Below, in pieces: positions 1 to 7,874 of a stretch of DNA of 11,299 nucleotides. The position numbers and the translations under genes were made by a program. Below the pieces are notes generated by a model, which had not been told where the DNA came from, made no database searches, and saw only the letters and a list, made by a program, of their open reading frames with translations. Each line of letters starts with the position of its first letter. The first letter of the stretch is position 1. This DNA is from an uncultured Flammeovirgaceae bacterium (GTDB lineage Bacteria; Bacteroidota; Bacteroidia; Cytophagales; Cyclobacteriaceae), in assembly GCA_946886805.1 (NCBI GenBank), contig CAMPJM010000089.1, positions 1-11,299 of the forward strand. Direction: 5' to 3'.

Positions 1-270
1 GGGCCTATCCCGTGGGTGATCATTTCAGAAATTTTCCCCACTAAAACCCGGGGGATAGCCATGTCTTTCTGTACCGTTGTCCTATGGATTGGTGTACTGC
101 TTATTACGCAGTTGACCCCGATCTTTCTCGAAAAATTTGGGGGAGCCTTTACCTTTTGGCTGTTTATGATAAACGCTATCATCCTTTTGATTTTCACATG
201 GAAAGTTATTCCCGAAACAAAGCAACGTACATTAGAAGAAATAGAACTCAGTTGGAAAAAGGTAATTTAA
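1..270 (+). CDS. MFS sugar transporter, sugar porter type (C-terminal fragment)
   Basis: The reading frame is open from the first base and ends at TAA 268-270, giving the last 89 residues of a larger protein. The visible part opens with GPIPWVIISEIFPTKTRG, matching the conserved segment near transmembrane helix 10 of the sugar porter family (PW-x-x-x-SEIFP-x-x-x-RG). Two hydrophobic helices follow, then PETKQRTLEEIE, the usual cytoplasmic C-terminal signature of this family (PETKG-x-TLEEIE). Such proteins move monosaccharides across the inner membrane, usually by proton symport. The substrate cannot be read from this fragment. A 516-base gap with possible terminators separates it from the PUL, so co-transcription is doubtful, but its position fits uptake of the final monosaccharide. 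An internal ATG at position 16 is not the true start. Confidence 0.88.
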   Translation, partial: GPIPWVIISEIFPTKTRGIAMSFCTVVLWIGVLLITQLTPIFLEKFGGAFTFWLFMINAIILLIFTWKVIPETKQRTLEEIELSWKKVI

Positions 271-295
271 AGGTAATGGGGCATTTTGTAAAGTT

Positions 296-353
296 ATGAA
301 CGGCCTATTTCTGCTCCATAAAATTTTAGACCAATAAGTGGTTGGCCGTTTAT
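296..353 (+). terminator. Possible terminator hairpin after the MFS gene
   Basis: ATGAACGGCC (296-305) pairs with GGCCGTTTAT (344-353) over ten base pairs, including one G-U. The loop is 38 nt and contains a small inner hairpin (ACCA/TGGT). The right arm runs into TTTATTCTGTTTT. The GC-rich stem and T-rich tail suit a Rho-independent terminator 25 bases after the MFS stop. The long loop is atypical, and the hairpin at 369-417 may be the real terminator. Confidence 0.4.
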
Positions 354-368
354 TCTGTTTTCGATTAT

Positions 369-417
369 TAAGTCTGCTTCTGCTTTTGTTAGTCTGATTA
401 AAGAAGAAGTAGACTTA
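369..417 (+). terminator. Long hairpin, probable terminator of the MFS transcript
   Basis: The arm at 370-386 (AAGTCTGCTTCTGCTTT) is complementary to 400-416 (AAAGAAGAAGTAGACTT) over 17 positions, with one G-U pair and one G-A mismatch. A further T-A pair at 369/417 closes the base, and the loop is 13 nt. ATTTAATCTTTT follows, a moderately T-rich tail. Its location 100 bases after the MFS stop and well before the next leader fits transcription termination. It could also act on mRNA stability. Confidence 0.5.
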
Positions 418-460
418 TTTAATCTTTTGTAACTCCTCAGGTATAATGAAGATATAATAT

Positions 461-592
461 ATCGTCATTCCGAATTTACGGAGTTTTTCACGGAGTAAAT
501 ATCCATGACTGGCAAACCGGAATCCCTCGATATGGGTTCGAAACCGACAAATTATTTCAGCTAAAGGTAGACCGGGATTCGCCAGGAATGTC
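461..592. repeat. Structured palindromic element, possible interspersed repeat (REP- or MITE-like)
   Basis: This segment is richer in GC than its AT-rich surroundings. CTGGC (509-513) plus GAATCCC (520-526) pair perfectly with GGGATTC (574-580) plus GCCAG (581-585). The only interruption is a 6-nt bulge, AAACCG (514-519). Beyond a tandem GA/GA mismatch, CAT 504-506 pairs with ATG 588-590. The edges are roughly inverted (CATTCC near 467, GGAATG at 585-590), and ACGGAG occurs twice (478-483 and 490-495). No protein is encoded. The architecture resembles mobile palindromic repeats, but the repeat nature cannot be shown from a single copy. Confidence 0.35.
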
Positions 593-709
593 AGTTTCTA
601 CTGCCTAAGTAGTTACAATCTTTTAATTATTTTATTTGAATCCGCGCAACCGATTGAAAAAAAAATGCACTAATGGTTTTTATTTGTTCAATTTATTTTC
701 CAAATTTGT

Positions 710-753
710 TATGTTCGAATGTTCATACATATTGAAACGGCATTACATGTTTA
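710..753. promoter_or_regulatory. ATGTT-type half-site cluster in the GH92 leader
   Basis: ATGTTC occurs at 711-716 and again at 719-724, exactly 8 bases apart, and ATGTTTA occurs at 747-753. ATGTTTA is also the left half of the palindrome upstream of susC (3217-3230). This may be a regulator-binding area or overlap the GH92 promoter. The words are short and the sequence is AT-rich, so chance is a serious alternative. Confidence 0.25.
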
Positions 754-786
754 TCATTTTTCTATAATTTCCTCAAAAACATTAAA

Positions 787-3138
787 ATGTATAGAAGTAT
801 TTATATCGTAATTTTTACACTGCTATTGTCTGCTTGTCAATCAATAGATCAAACCCAAGTACAAACGGAACATGAATCGGTTTTGCAGTACGTAGATCCT
901 AACATAGGAACTGCGCATAGCCGCTGGTTCTTTTACACACCAGCTGCTGTACCATTCGGAATGGCCAAACTCGGCCCCTCCACGAATGGGAGTTATGGAA
1001 ACGAGCAAGGATGGGAAGCGGTAGGATATGACTCCCGACATAACAGCATCGAAGGTTTTGCAAACCTGCATGAATTTCAGATAGGCGGTTTTTTGTTTAC
1101 GGGCATCACGGGAAAGCTGCAAACGGTTCCCGGCACGTTGGAAAAGCCCGATGAAGGCTACCGTTCCAGGTTTGATAAGGCAGACGAATATGCGGCTCCG
1201 GGTTACTATAAGGTAAAACTTAAGGATTATGATGTGACCGCGGAATTAACCGCTACCAAGAGAGTTGGATTCCAAAAATATACCTTTCCCGAAACAGACA
1301 GTGCCTACATTATCCTTGATATAGGGAACCAATTGGGTGAAAGTGGAAAAGTAAAAGATGCATCGGTAACATTTCATGAAGACAATACTTTTGAAGGGTG
1401 GGTGATCACCTATCCCGAGTATGTAAAAAAATATCAACCAGATGGGGAAATCAGGATGTATTTTTCTGGAGTGGTAAGCAAAGCACCTACAACCGTCGGG
1501 ACTTTTAGCGGAAAAGAAAAGTATGAAAACCAAACCAGCATAGCGGGAAAAGGTGCCGGGCTTTTCATGAAGTTCGAAACCGCTGCAGGTGAATCTATTG
1601 AACTTAAAACCGGATTTTCCTACACCTCGGTTGAAAATGCAAAAATTAACCTTTTGGCTGAAGCGGAGAACCTGAACTTCGAACAGGCCAGGGAAAACGC
1701 TCAAAAAGTATGGGAAAGAGAGCTAAACAAAATAAAGGTGTCAGACTCTTCCAGCGAAAATAAGAAGAAATTTTATACTGGTTTGTACCACGCACTTTTG
1801 GGACGGGGACTGGCCAATGATGTGAATGGGTACTTTCCTCAAAATGACGGCACCATAGGCAAAATTCCACTTGATGAAAATGGCGATCCTGAATTCAGTT
1901 TTTACAACACAGATTCCGTTTGGGGCGCATTCTGGAACCTTACGCAGTTGTGGATTTTGGCTTGGCCAGAGTACTACAATGATTTTGTGCAAAGTCATTT
2001 AGCTGTCTATAAAAATTCGGGCTGGCTTGGTGACGGGCTGGCAAATTCAAGGTTTGTTTCCGGCGTGGGAACCAATTTTGTAGGGCTGGTCATTGCCTCG
2101 GCCTACCAGGCGGGGATCAGGGATTATGATGTCGAGTTTGCTTTTAAGGCCGCTTATGAAAATGAAATGGCTTATAAGAACAGGATAGAAGGAGCAGGAA
2201 AAATGGACCTTAAGGGCTTTGTTGAAAATGGGTACGTAGCCTATGTACCAGGATGGGATACGACGCCCGAGGGATCAGGCTTTTCGGTTTCCCACACATT
2301 GGAATATAGCTATAGCAGTTATGCAGTCGCCCAATTTGCGAAAGCCTTAGGAAAGGAAGAAAAATATGAGGAATTGATGGAGCTATCAAAAAACTGGAAA
2401 AACCTGTATGATGAAAGTGTGGATTTCGTAAGACCAAAATTGGCTTCAGGGGAGTTTCTTGAAGATTTCGATCCTTTTGCGCCCTGGATAGGATTTCAGG
2501 AAGGGAACGCTTGGCAGTATACGTTTTATGTACCGCATACGCCCATTGAACTAGTAGAAACAATGGGAGAGGATAAGTTTGTAGACCGGCTGGATTCTAT
2601 TTTTACCGTTTCCGAGAAGACAAAATTCGGAGGCGAAGAAATCGATGCATTTGCAGGATTGACTTATTTGTATAACCACGGAAACCAACCCAACTTACAC
2701 ATCTCCTGGCTCTTCAATTATACAGACCATCCATGGTTAACGCAGAAATGGACCAGGAAAATATGTAACGACTTTTATGGAGTAGGCGAGGTGCATGGCT
2801 ATGGTTATGGTCAGGATGAAGACCAGGGGCAGTTGGGAGCCTGGTATGTAATGTCTGCAATCGGATTATTTGATGTAAAAGGGTTGATAGAAATAGACCC
2901 ATCATTTCAATTCGGGAGCCCCTTATTTGATAAAGTTGAAATACAAACCCGCAATGGCAATTCAATAACGATTAATACTTCCAATAACGCACCCGGAAAT
3001 TATTACATACAATCCATCAAACTAAATGGAGAAGAATACCGGAAGCGGCAGATTGACCTTGATCTATTGTTGGACGGCGCCGAATTAGATATAGTAATGG
3101 GCGCAGAACCAAACAAAAACCTTTATCTCAACTTGTAG
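787..3138 (+). CDS. GH92 family exo-alpha-mannosidase, lipoprotein
   Basis: Predicted calcium-dependent, inverting exo-alpha-mannosidase of glycoside hydrolase family 92, 783 residues, a usual length for the family. A signal peptide ends in the lipobox LSAC, with the lipidated cysteine at 17. Family landmarks in order are VDPNIGT (36-42) with PAAVPFGMAKLGP (52-64) in the N-terminal beta-sandwich domain, PGWDTTPEGSGFSVSHTLEY (488-507), EGNAWQY (572-578) where E572 fits the catalytic acid, GNQPNLH (632-638), and DEDQG (677-681) followed by GAWYVMSAIG, where the two Asp fit the catalytic base region. The residues after Cys17 (QSIDQTQ) are not strongly acidic, so a periplasmic location is as likely as the surface. 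GNQP replaces the more common GNEP or GHEP, which may bear on linkage preference. The gene starts the PUL operon or forms its own unit. There is no Shine-Dalgarno sequence, and the start is chosen because the signal peptide begins there. Confidence 0.95.
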   Translation: MYRSIYIVIFTLLLSACQSIDQTQVQTEHESVLQYVDPNIGTAHSRWFFYTPAAVPFGMAKLGPSTNGSYGNEQGWEAVGYDSRHNSIEGFANLHEFQIGGFLFTGITGKLQTVPGTLEKPDEGYRSRFDKADEYAAPGYYKVKLKDYDVTAELTATKRVGFQKYTFPETDSAYIILDIGNQLGESGKVKDASVTFHEDNTFEGWVITYPEYVKKYQPDGEIRMYFSGVVSKAPTTVGTFSGKEKYENQTSIAGKGAGLFMKFETAAGESIELKTGFSYTSVENAKINLLAEAENLNFEQARENAQKVWERELNKIKVSDSSSENKKKFYTGLYHALLGRGLANDVNGYFPQNDGTIGKIPLDENGDPEFSFYNTDSVWGAFWNLTQLWILAWPEYYNDFVQSHLAVYKNSGWLGDGLANSRFVSGVGTNFVGLVIASAYQAGIRDYDVEFAFKAAYENEMAYKNRIEGAGKMDLKGFVENGYVAYVPGWDTTPEGSGFSVSHTLEYSYSSYAVAQFAKALGKEEKYEELMELSKNWKNLYDESVDFVRPKLASGEFLEDFDPFAPWIGFQEGNAWQYTFYVPHTPIELVETMGEDKFVDRLDSIFTVSEKTKFGGEEIDAFAGLTYLYNHGNQPNLHISWLFNYTDHPWLTQKWTRKICNDFYGVGEVHGYGYGQDEDQGQLGAWYVMSAIGLFDVKGLIEIDPSFQFGSPLFDKVEIQTRNGNSITINTSNNAPGNYYIQSIKLNGEEYRKRQIDLDLLLDGAELDIVMGAEPNKNLYLNL

Positions 3139-3148
3139 AAATTAATTC

Positions 3149-3183
3149 TATGGAAAACAGAGTTTACAACTTTGTTTTCCATA
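3149..3183 (+). other. Intercistronic hairpin between GH92 and susC
   Basis: TATGGAAAACAGAG (3149-3162) pairs with CTTTGTTTTCCATA (3170-3183) over 14 base pairs with one G-U pair and a 7-nt loop. It begins 10 bases after the GH92 stop. The following bases (ATTTCTCAATG) lack a T-run, so a classic intrinsic terminator is less likely than an mRNA processing or stability element. Weak termination that lowers read-through remains possible. Confidence 0.6.
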
Positions 3184-3216
3184 ATTTCTCAATGAAGATA
3201 ATGATTTACACTTACT

Positions 3217-3230
3217 TATGTTTAAACATA
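3217..3230. promoter_or_regulatory. Perfect 14-bp palindrome upstream of susC, candidate GntR operator
   Basis: TATGTTTAAACATA is a perfect inverted repeat ending 21 bases before the susC start codon. Its core GTTTAAAC matches GT-N-TA-N-AC, the operator pattern described for the HutC subfamily of GntR regulators. A GntR protein with an apparent UTRA-type C-terminal part is encoded at 10637 onward. Binding here would cover the susC leader and could repress susCDE and the GH76 gene. TATGTTTA also resembles the -7 element TAnnTTTG with one mismatch, so the site could overlap a promoter. The assignment is inferred. Confidence 0.45.
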
Positions 3231-3251
3231 TGGACTTAAACCTTTTACATT

Positions 3252-6200
3252 ATGCTTAACAAGAACCTTAAACTAATTACACTGTTACTGTTGTTTGTCG
3301 GTTTCTATACGAAATCGTTTGCGCAGGAACAACTGGTCTCCGGAACCGTGACGGGCGAAGAAGGTCCTTTGCCGGGGGCTACAATCCTGGAAAAAGGAAC
3401 AAATAACGGTACCATCACAGACATAGACGGCAGCTATGAGCTAATGCTGACCGGAGAGTCGGACACTTTGATCTTCTCATTCATCGGCTATTTGAGAGAG
3501 GAGGTAGCGGTTAATGGCAGAACTATTATTGACTATATGCTCATACCGGATATCACCTCCCTACAAGAGGTTGTGGTAGTGGGTTATGGCACGGAGAAGA
3601 AAGAGAACTTAACCGGTGCGATAAGTCAAATAGACGATGCATCTATTGAAGGAAAACCTGTAACCAATGCATACCAGGCTTTACAAGGTGAAGCCTCAGG
3701 CTTAATTATACAACAGGGTACGTCTGAACCAGGTTCAATGCCTCAAATTAATATAAGAGGTATTAGCACCATAAACGGCAATACCCCCTTGATTGTGGTA
3801 GATGGTGTCATTGGTTCACTTAATAATATCAACCCACACAACATTGAAAGTATAAGTATTCTGAAAGACGCTGCCTCTGCCTCTATATACGGTTCGAGAG
3901 CCGCAAATGGAGTGGTTTTAGTGACGACAAAAAGTGGTGAGGAGGGCAAGCCAAAATTTAGTTATAACGCAATGATAGGAATTCAGCAGCCTACTAATTT
4001 TCCGAAAACTGCCGATTCATGGGAATATGCAACTTTAAGAAATGAGGCCCTGATTAATTCCGGGATGGCTCCTGCATTTACGCCGGAACAAATTCTGAAC
4101 TTTCGTGAAAATGGGCCAAACGTTTCGCATTACCGCGCCTTGTTCAAAGATTATGCTTCCCAAAGCAGCCACAATCTTTCCATGAGCGGTGCGGAGAACG
4201 GGCTTAACTACCTTTTGTCTTTAGGATATATGGATCAGGAAAGTTTGTTTAAAGGGTCCGACTATGGACACGAACGATATAACATCAGGATAAACCTGGA
4301 GAAAAAAGTAACAGAGAAATTAAAAGTGAGTGGTCGCTTGTCATTTGCGCGGAATGACATTAAGAGTCACGCCTGGTGGACGGAATGGCTGATAGAGCCA
4401 ACCGTGCGGACCCCGCCTACTTATAACATTGTCGATAAAGATGGCAACTATACGCTTGTGAGCGGTAGTAACGGAAACAGTTTGGCCAGGCTGGAAGAAG
4501 GAGGTGCTAGAACAAGCCAAAATGATGAAGCTCTGGGAAATGTGAGTATAGCCTATGAACCTTTAGAGAACCTTGTGCTTAAAGGCGTATTGGGAGGCAA
4601 TATTACCAGCAACAAAACACATGAGTTTCGTAAGGCCATTGAATATGCATATCCGGGCGGTGGTGATAACCAGGCGTCCGTTGCAGATCAGTATAGCAGG
4701 TCCATCTATTTAAATCCATATTTGACTGCTTCTTACAATAAAACCTTTTCCGATAAACACGCTGTTGATTTCCTGGTAGGCGTTTCTTCTGAATCATATA
4801 AGACCGAATTCTTTGGCGTTCGCGGTTTGGGGGTTCCTGGCAATGAGTTCGGGGTAATTGACAATGTCTCTGAACTGCAGCCAGGCGAAAACCAGACCTA
4901 TGGATCTGGGGATGAATGGGGACTATCTTCACTGTTTGGTAGGGTCGGCTATACACTTTCAGATAAGTATATGCTTGAAGGAAGTATTCGATACGATGGT
5001 TCTTCACGCTTTTCTTCAGATAATCGCTGGGGTGTCTTCCCATCTGTTTCTGTTGGCTGGATACTAAGCAAGGAAAACTTTTTTGCACCATTGGAAGATG
5101 TGGTCTCATTTGCCAAGATCAGAGCTTCCTGGGGACAGCTTGGAAATCAGGACATTAATGATTTATACGGCTACCAAAGTTTAGTGAGCAATTCCCCTAA
5201 TGTGTATGCGTTTGCAAATAGTGGTGTTCCCGGTGCCTACTATTCGGTATCAAATCCGAATAGGACCTGGGAAACATCTACAATGGCAAACCTTGGTATT
5301 GACCTGGCTTTTCTTCAAAACAAGTTGAATCTGACATTTGATGTTTTCAATAATCTTACGGAAGATATTTTGCTGCAACTGCCTGTGCCGGCTACATATG
5401 GATTAGGGCAACCTATCCAAAACGCGGGAGTAGTGAGAAACAGAGGGTGGGAAGTTGCTGTAGATTATAGCTTCGAAACCGGGGATTTTAGCCATTCTTT
5501 CAATGTGAATCTTTCTGATAATGTAAATGAGATAGAAGACCTGAACGGCCGGGAGTTTATTAATGGAACCGATGTGCAGACTATCCTCAGGGAAGGTTAT
5601 CCTATCAACTCTTATTATGCCTTGAGGTCAAATGGTTTTTTCAGTTCGAATGACGAAATAGCCGCTGCTCCCACGCCAATTTTTGCTACCAGTGTAAAAC
5701 CCGGCGACATAAAATATGTGGACAGGAATAATGATGAAGAAATCGACTATGAAGACGACAGGTTCATTTTAGGTAATCCTTTTCCGCGGTACACATTCGG
5801 CGCTACTTACGCGGTGAACTGGAAAGGATTGGATCTTTCAATATTCATTCAGGGGGTAGGAAAAAGACAGCAGTGGATTCGCGGTGAAATTGTGGAAGCA
5901 TTCCACAATAATAACGAAGGTCCTGTATTTGAAAATCATCTTGATCGCTGGACCCCGATAAACACAGATGCATCATACCCAAGACTGACTGTAGGATCTG
6001 AGTCGGTAAATAATGCAGCCAGATCGGATTTCTATATTTTCGACGCAAAGTACTTAAGGGTGAAAAATGTACAACTAGGATATAGTTTACCTACTTCCAT
6101 TTTGTCGCACATTGGTCTTTCCAAAGCCAGAATATATCTCTCCGGGCTCAATCTGCTTACATTTTCTCCAATGGAGCTGGGTCTGGATCCAGAGAATTAC

Positions 6201-6278
6201 GGCGATGGAGCAGCCAGTAACGGCCGGGTATATCCGGTTTCCAGAGTATTTTCCGCAGGACTGGACATAAATTTCTAA
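3252..6278 (+). CDS. susC-like: SusC/RagA-family TonB-dependent outer-membrane transporter
   Basis: Outer-membrane beta-barrel that imports oligosaccharides using TonB energy, 1008 residues, standard for SusC. A cleavable signal peptide ends near SFA-QEQ (cleavage after residue 24). A carboxypeptidase-regulatory-like beta-sandwich domain follows (about 28-100, beginning VSGTVTGEEGPLPGATI), then the SusC hallmark LQEVVVVGYG (104-113) around the TonB-box region. The plug domain (about 120-230) has INIRG (166-170), VVDGV (182-186), LKDA (204-207) and SIYGSRAANGVVLVTTKSG. The rest is barrel, ending in VFSAGLDINF with the terminal Phe typical of outer-membrane barrels. It is followed after 18 bases by its SusD partner, the standard pair that forms a lidded import complex. 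The flanking GH92 and GH76 genes point to alpha-manno-oligosaccharides as cargo; the sequence alone does not give the substrate. Confidence 0.97.
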   Translation: MLNKNLKLITLLLLFVGFYTKSFAQEQLVSGTVTGEEGPLPGATILEKGTNNGTITDIDGSYELMLTGESDTLIFSFIGYLREEVAVNGRTIIDYMLIPDITSLQEVVVVGYGTEKKENLTGAISQIDDASIEGKPVTNAYQALQGEASGLIIQQGTSEPGSMPQINIRGISTINGNTPLIVVDGVIGSLNNINPHNIESISILKDAASASIYGSRAANGVVLVTTKSGEEGKPKFSYNAMIGIQQPTNFPKTADSWEYATLRNEALINSGMAPAFTPEQILNFRENGPNVSHYRALFKDYASQSSHNLSMSGAENGLNYLLSLGYMDQESLFKGSDYGHERYNIRINLEKKVTEKLKVSGRLSFARNDIKSHAWWTEWLIEPTVRTPPTYNIVDKDGNYTLVSGSNGNSLARLEEGGARTSQNDEALGNVSIAYEPLENLVLKGVLGGNITSNKTHEFRKAIEYAYPGGGDNQASVADQYSRSIYLNPYLTASYNKTFSDKHAVDFLVGVSSESYKTEFFGVRGLGVPGNEFGVIDNVSELQPGENQTYGSGDEWGLSSLFGRVGYTLSDKYMLEGSIRYDGSSRFSSDNRWGVFPSVSVGWILSKENFFAPLEDVVSFAKIRASWGQLGNQDINDLYGYQSLVSNSPNVYAFANSGVPGAYYSVSNPNRTWETSTMANLGIDLAFLQNKLNLTFDVFNNLTEDILLQLPVPATYGLGQPIQNAGVVRNRGWEVAVDYSFETGDFSHSFNVNLSDNVNEIEDLNGREFINGTDVQTILREGYPINSYYALRSNGFFSSNDEIAAAPTPIFATSVKPGDIKYVDRNNDEEIDYEDDRFILGNPFPRYTFGATYAVNWKGLDLSIFIQGVGKRQQWIRGEIVEAFHNNNEGPVFENHLDRWTPINTDASYPRLTVGSESVNNAARSDFYIFDAKYLRVKNVQLGYSLPTSILSHIGLSKARIYLSGLNLLTFSPMELGLDPENYGDGAASNGRVYPVSRVFSAGLDINF

Positions 6279-6296
6279 ATCCTAAAAAGTAACACG

Positions 6297-7874
6297 ATGA
6301 AAAAAGCTATTATATTTATTATCTTAATAACCGTCAGTTTTGGGTGTAACAAAGACTTGGATATTGCCCCGGTAGATTCTACAAGCGAACTGACATTCTG
6401 GGAAACAGAGGAAGATGCGAGAATTTTCCTAAATTCCATGTACGCAGATCTGATGAGTGCGGACTTTTATTTATTTCTCAACGCACTTTCCGACGACGCC
6501 TATACCAAAGGAAGAGAAGAATATCGCAATTTGGCCAATGGGAATTATGGTTCCTCAAACGCTACCGTTTCGCAAGCCTGGTCTTCAAGATATGAGGCAA
6601 TAAGAAGAGCAAATATTTTCTTTAATAATATCGACGACGTAGTAGAAATATCCGATGCAGATAGGCAATCGTATAAGGCGCAGGCAAGATTTATACGTGC
6701 CTGGCATTATTTCTTTCTGATAGAATTGTATGGCGATGTACCGCTGATTACAGACGAAATAAGCATTGAAGAATCTTTGGTCCTCGAGCGGGATGATAGG
6801 AGCAAAGTTTTGACTTTTATCTACGATGAGTTGGAGATGGCAATCACTAATCTCCCTGAGGACGGCTATCCGGCAGAGGAGCGGGGCAGGATCACGCGGG
6901 ATGCAGGCATAGCTTTTAAAGCAAGAGTTCACTTATTTAATGAGGATTACGAGACAGCCGCTAATCTTGCCGAACAGTTATTGGGGAAGTACGAATTGTT
7001 CTCTAACTATGATGAACTTTTTGATACGGAGAATGAGTATGCCGAAGAAATTATGCTGAGTTTGCAGTATGTGCCTACCGACAGAGAACATAATCTTCAG
7101 TATTCTTTGATTCCACCAAGCCTGGGCGGCTATGCCAATTTTTCGCCACTTCAGGAACTGGTTAACAGCTATCCGACAATAGATGGTTTGCCTATAGATG
7201 ACCCGGATGCAGATTATGATGAAAACAATCCGTATCAGAACCGGGATCCAAGGCTCGAAGCAAGCATTATTTATGATGAATATACAATGACAGGTTTCGA
7301 TGGAAACCAGGTAACCATTGATACTTCGCCAGGTGCTGCACCAGACGGCTTAAATTATTCGTCAAATTCTACACCTACAGGATATTATGTCTCTAAGTTT
7401 TACGATCCTGAAGCAAGAAATCAAACCAATTCCGGCCTCAATCTTATTCTAATTCGCTATGCTGAAGTATTGCTAACTTATGCGGAAGCGAAAATAGAAA
7501 TGGGAACCTTTACTGAGCAGGATTGGAATACTACGATCAGAGCTATTCGGGAAAGAGCCGGTTTGCAGGGGCAGGCGCTTGAGTTTCCCGGAAATGACCC
7601 AGTTGTACTAAGAGATATCCTAAGAAATGAAAGGAGAATAGAACTGGCATTTGAAGCAGGACACCGATTCTTTGACATAAGAAGATGGAAGATCGCGGAA
7701 GATGTTCTAGAAGGCTGGGCACATGGTATTCCTACGGAGACTGCAATCGGAGAGGATGGCTACACAAGAGTGGATTTTAGAACTTTCGACGAGAGCAAAC
7801 ATTATCTGTGGCCAATTCCGCTAAGTGAAATTGAGATTAATGATAACCTATCACCAAACAACCCCAACTGGTAA
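6297..7874 (+). CDS. susD-like: SusD/RagB-family nutrient-binding outer-membrane lipoprotein
   Basis: Surface lipoprotein that captures glycan and forms the lid of the SusC barrel, 525 residues, typical for the family. The short signal peptide ends in SFGC (cysteine 17), a slightly unusual lipobox with Ser at -3 and Phe at -2. The next residues, NKDLD, suit surface export. The N-terminal helical SusD-like domain includes TFWETEEDARIFLNSMYADL (about 34-53) and RAWHYFFLIELYGDVPL (134-150). The C-terminal RagB/SusD domain carries YAEVLLTYAEAKIE and LRNERRIELAFEAGHRFFD (442-460) followed by IRRW, the strongest family signature. The end, LWPIPLSEIEINDNLSPNNP, is also classic. The start lies 18 bases after the susC stop, and the stop codon shares one base with the next start (TAATG), so susC, susD and the next gene are surely one transcript. 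Confidence 0.97.
   Translation: MKKAIIFIILITVSFGCNKDLDIAPVDSTSELTFWETEEDARIFLNSMYADLMSADFYLFLNALSDDAYTKGREEYRNLANGNYGSSNATVSQAWSSRYEAIRRANIFFNNIDDVVEISDADRQSYKAQARFIRAWHYFFLIELYGDVPLITDEISIEESLVLERDDRSKVLTFIYDELEMAITNLPEDGYPAEERGRITRDAGIAFKARVHLFNEDYETAANLAEQLLGKYELFSNYDELFDTENEYAEEIMLSLQYVPTDREHNLQYSLIPPSLGGYANFSPLQELVNSYPTIDGLPIDDPDADYDENNPYQNRDPRLEASIIYDEYTMTGFDGNQVTIDTSPGAAPDGLNYSSNSTPTGYYVSKFYDPEARNQTNSGLNLILIRYAEVLLTYAEAKIEMGTFTEQDWNTTIRAIRERAGLQGQALEFPGNDPVVLRDILRNERRIELAFEAGHRFFDIRRWKIAEDVLEGWAHGIPTETAIGEDGYTRVDFRTFDESKHYLWPIPLSEIEINDNLSPNNPNW

Larger units (their letters stand above)
271..786. other. Intergenic region between the MFS gene and the GH92 gene
   Basis: I find no convincing gene on either strand in these 516 bases; the longest frames from an ATG are under about 20 codons. 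The region holds two hairpins downstream of the MFS stop (296-353 and 369-417), a GC-richer structured element (about 461-592), and an AT-rich leader (about 600-786) that should contain the GH92 promoter. No exact match to the Bacteroidota promoter pattern TTTG / TAnnTTTG is visible. The nearest candidates are TTTG 683-686 with TATGTTCG 710-717 (one mismatch, spacing 23, longer than usual) and TTTG 705-708 followed by TACATATTG at 726-734. Confidence 0.6.

Noticed and set aside
84..299. A 71-codon + strand frame overlapping the MFS fragment
   Set aside because: It is out of frame with the clear sugar-porter coding sequence and matches nothing.
297..338. A short frame MNGLFLLHKILDQ after the MFS gene
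   Set aside because: Thirteen codons inside a hairpin-forming segment, with no ribosome-binding or conservation evidence.
461..592. A CRISPR array or tRNA gene in the structured intergenic element
   Set aside because: There are no regularly spaced repeats, and the fold does not form a cloverleaf with T-loop and anticodon arms.
701..708. The 8-bp palindrome CAAATTTG in the GH92 leader
   Set aside because: Too short and AT-rich to treat as an operator; its TTTG half may simply be a promoter element.
1246..1704. A 152-codon open frame on the minus strand inside GH92
   Set aside because: It is antisense to strongly conserved GH92 sequence, with no domain or leader; it is a shadow of the real gene.
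3184..3251. A clear Bacteroidota -33/-7 promoter for susC
   Set aside because: Only a one-mismatch -7-like word (TATGTTTA) is present and no TTTG lies at the right distance, so no separate promoter is claimed.
4603..5109. A 168-codon open frame on the minus strand inside the SusC gene
   Set aside because: It lies wholly opposite a certain susC coding region, and its translation is rich in basic and rare residues with no recognisable domain.
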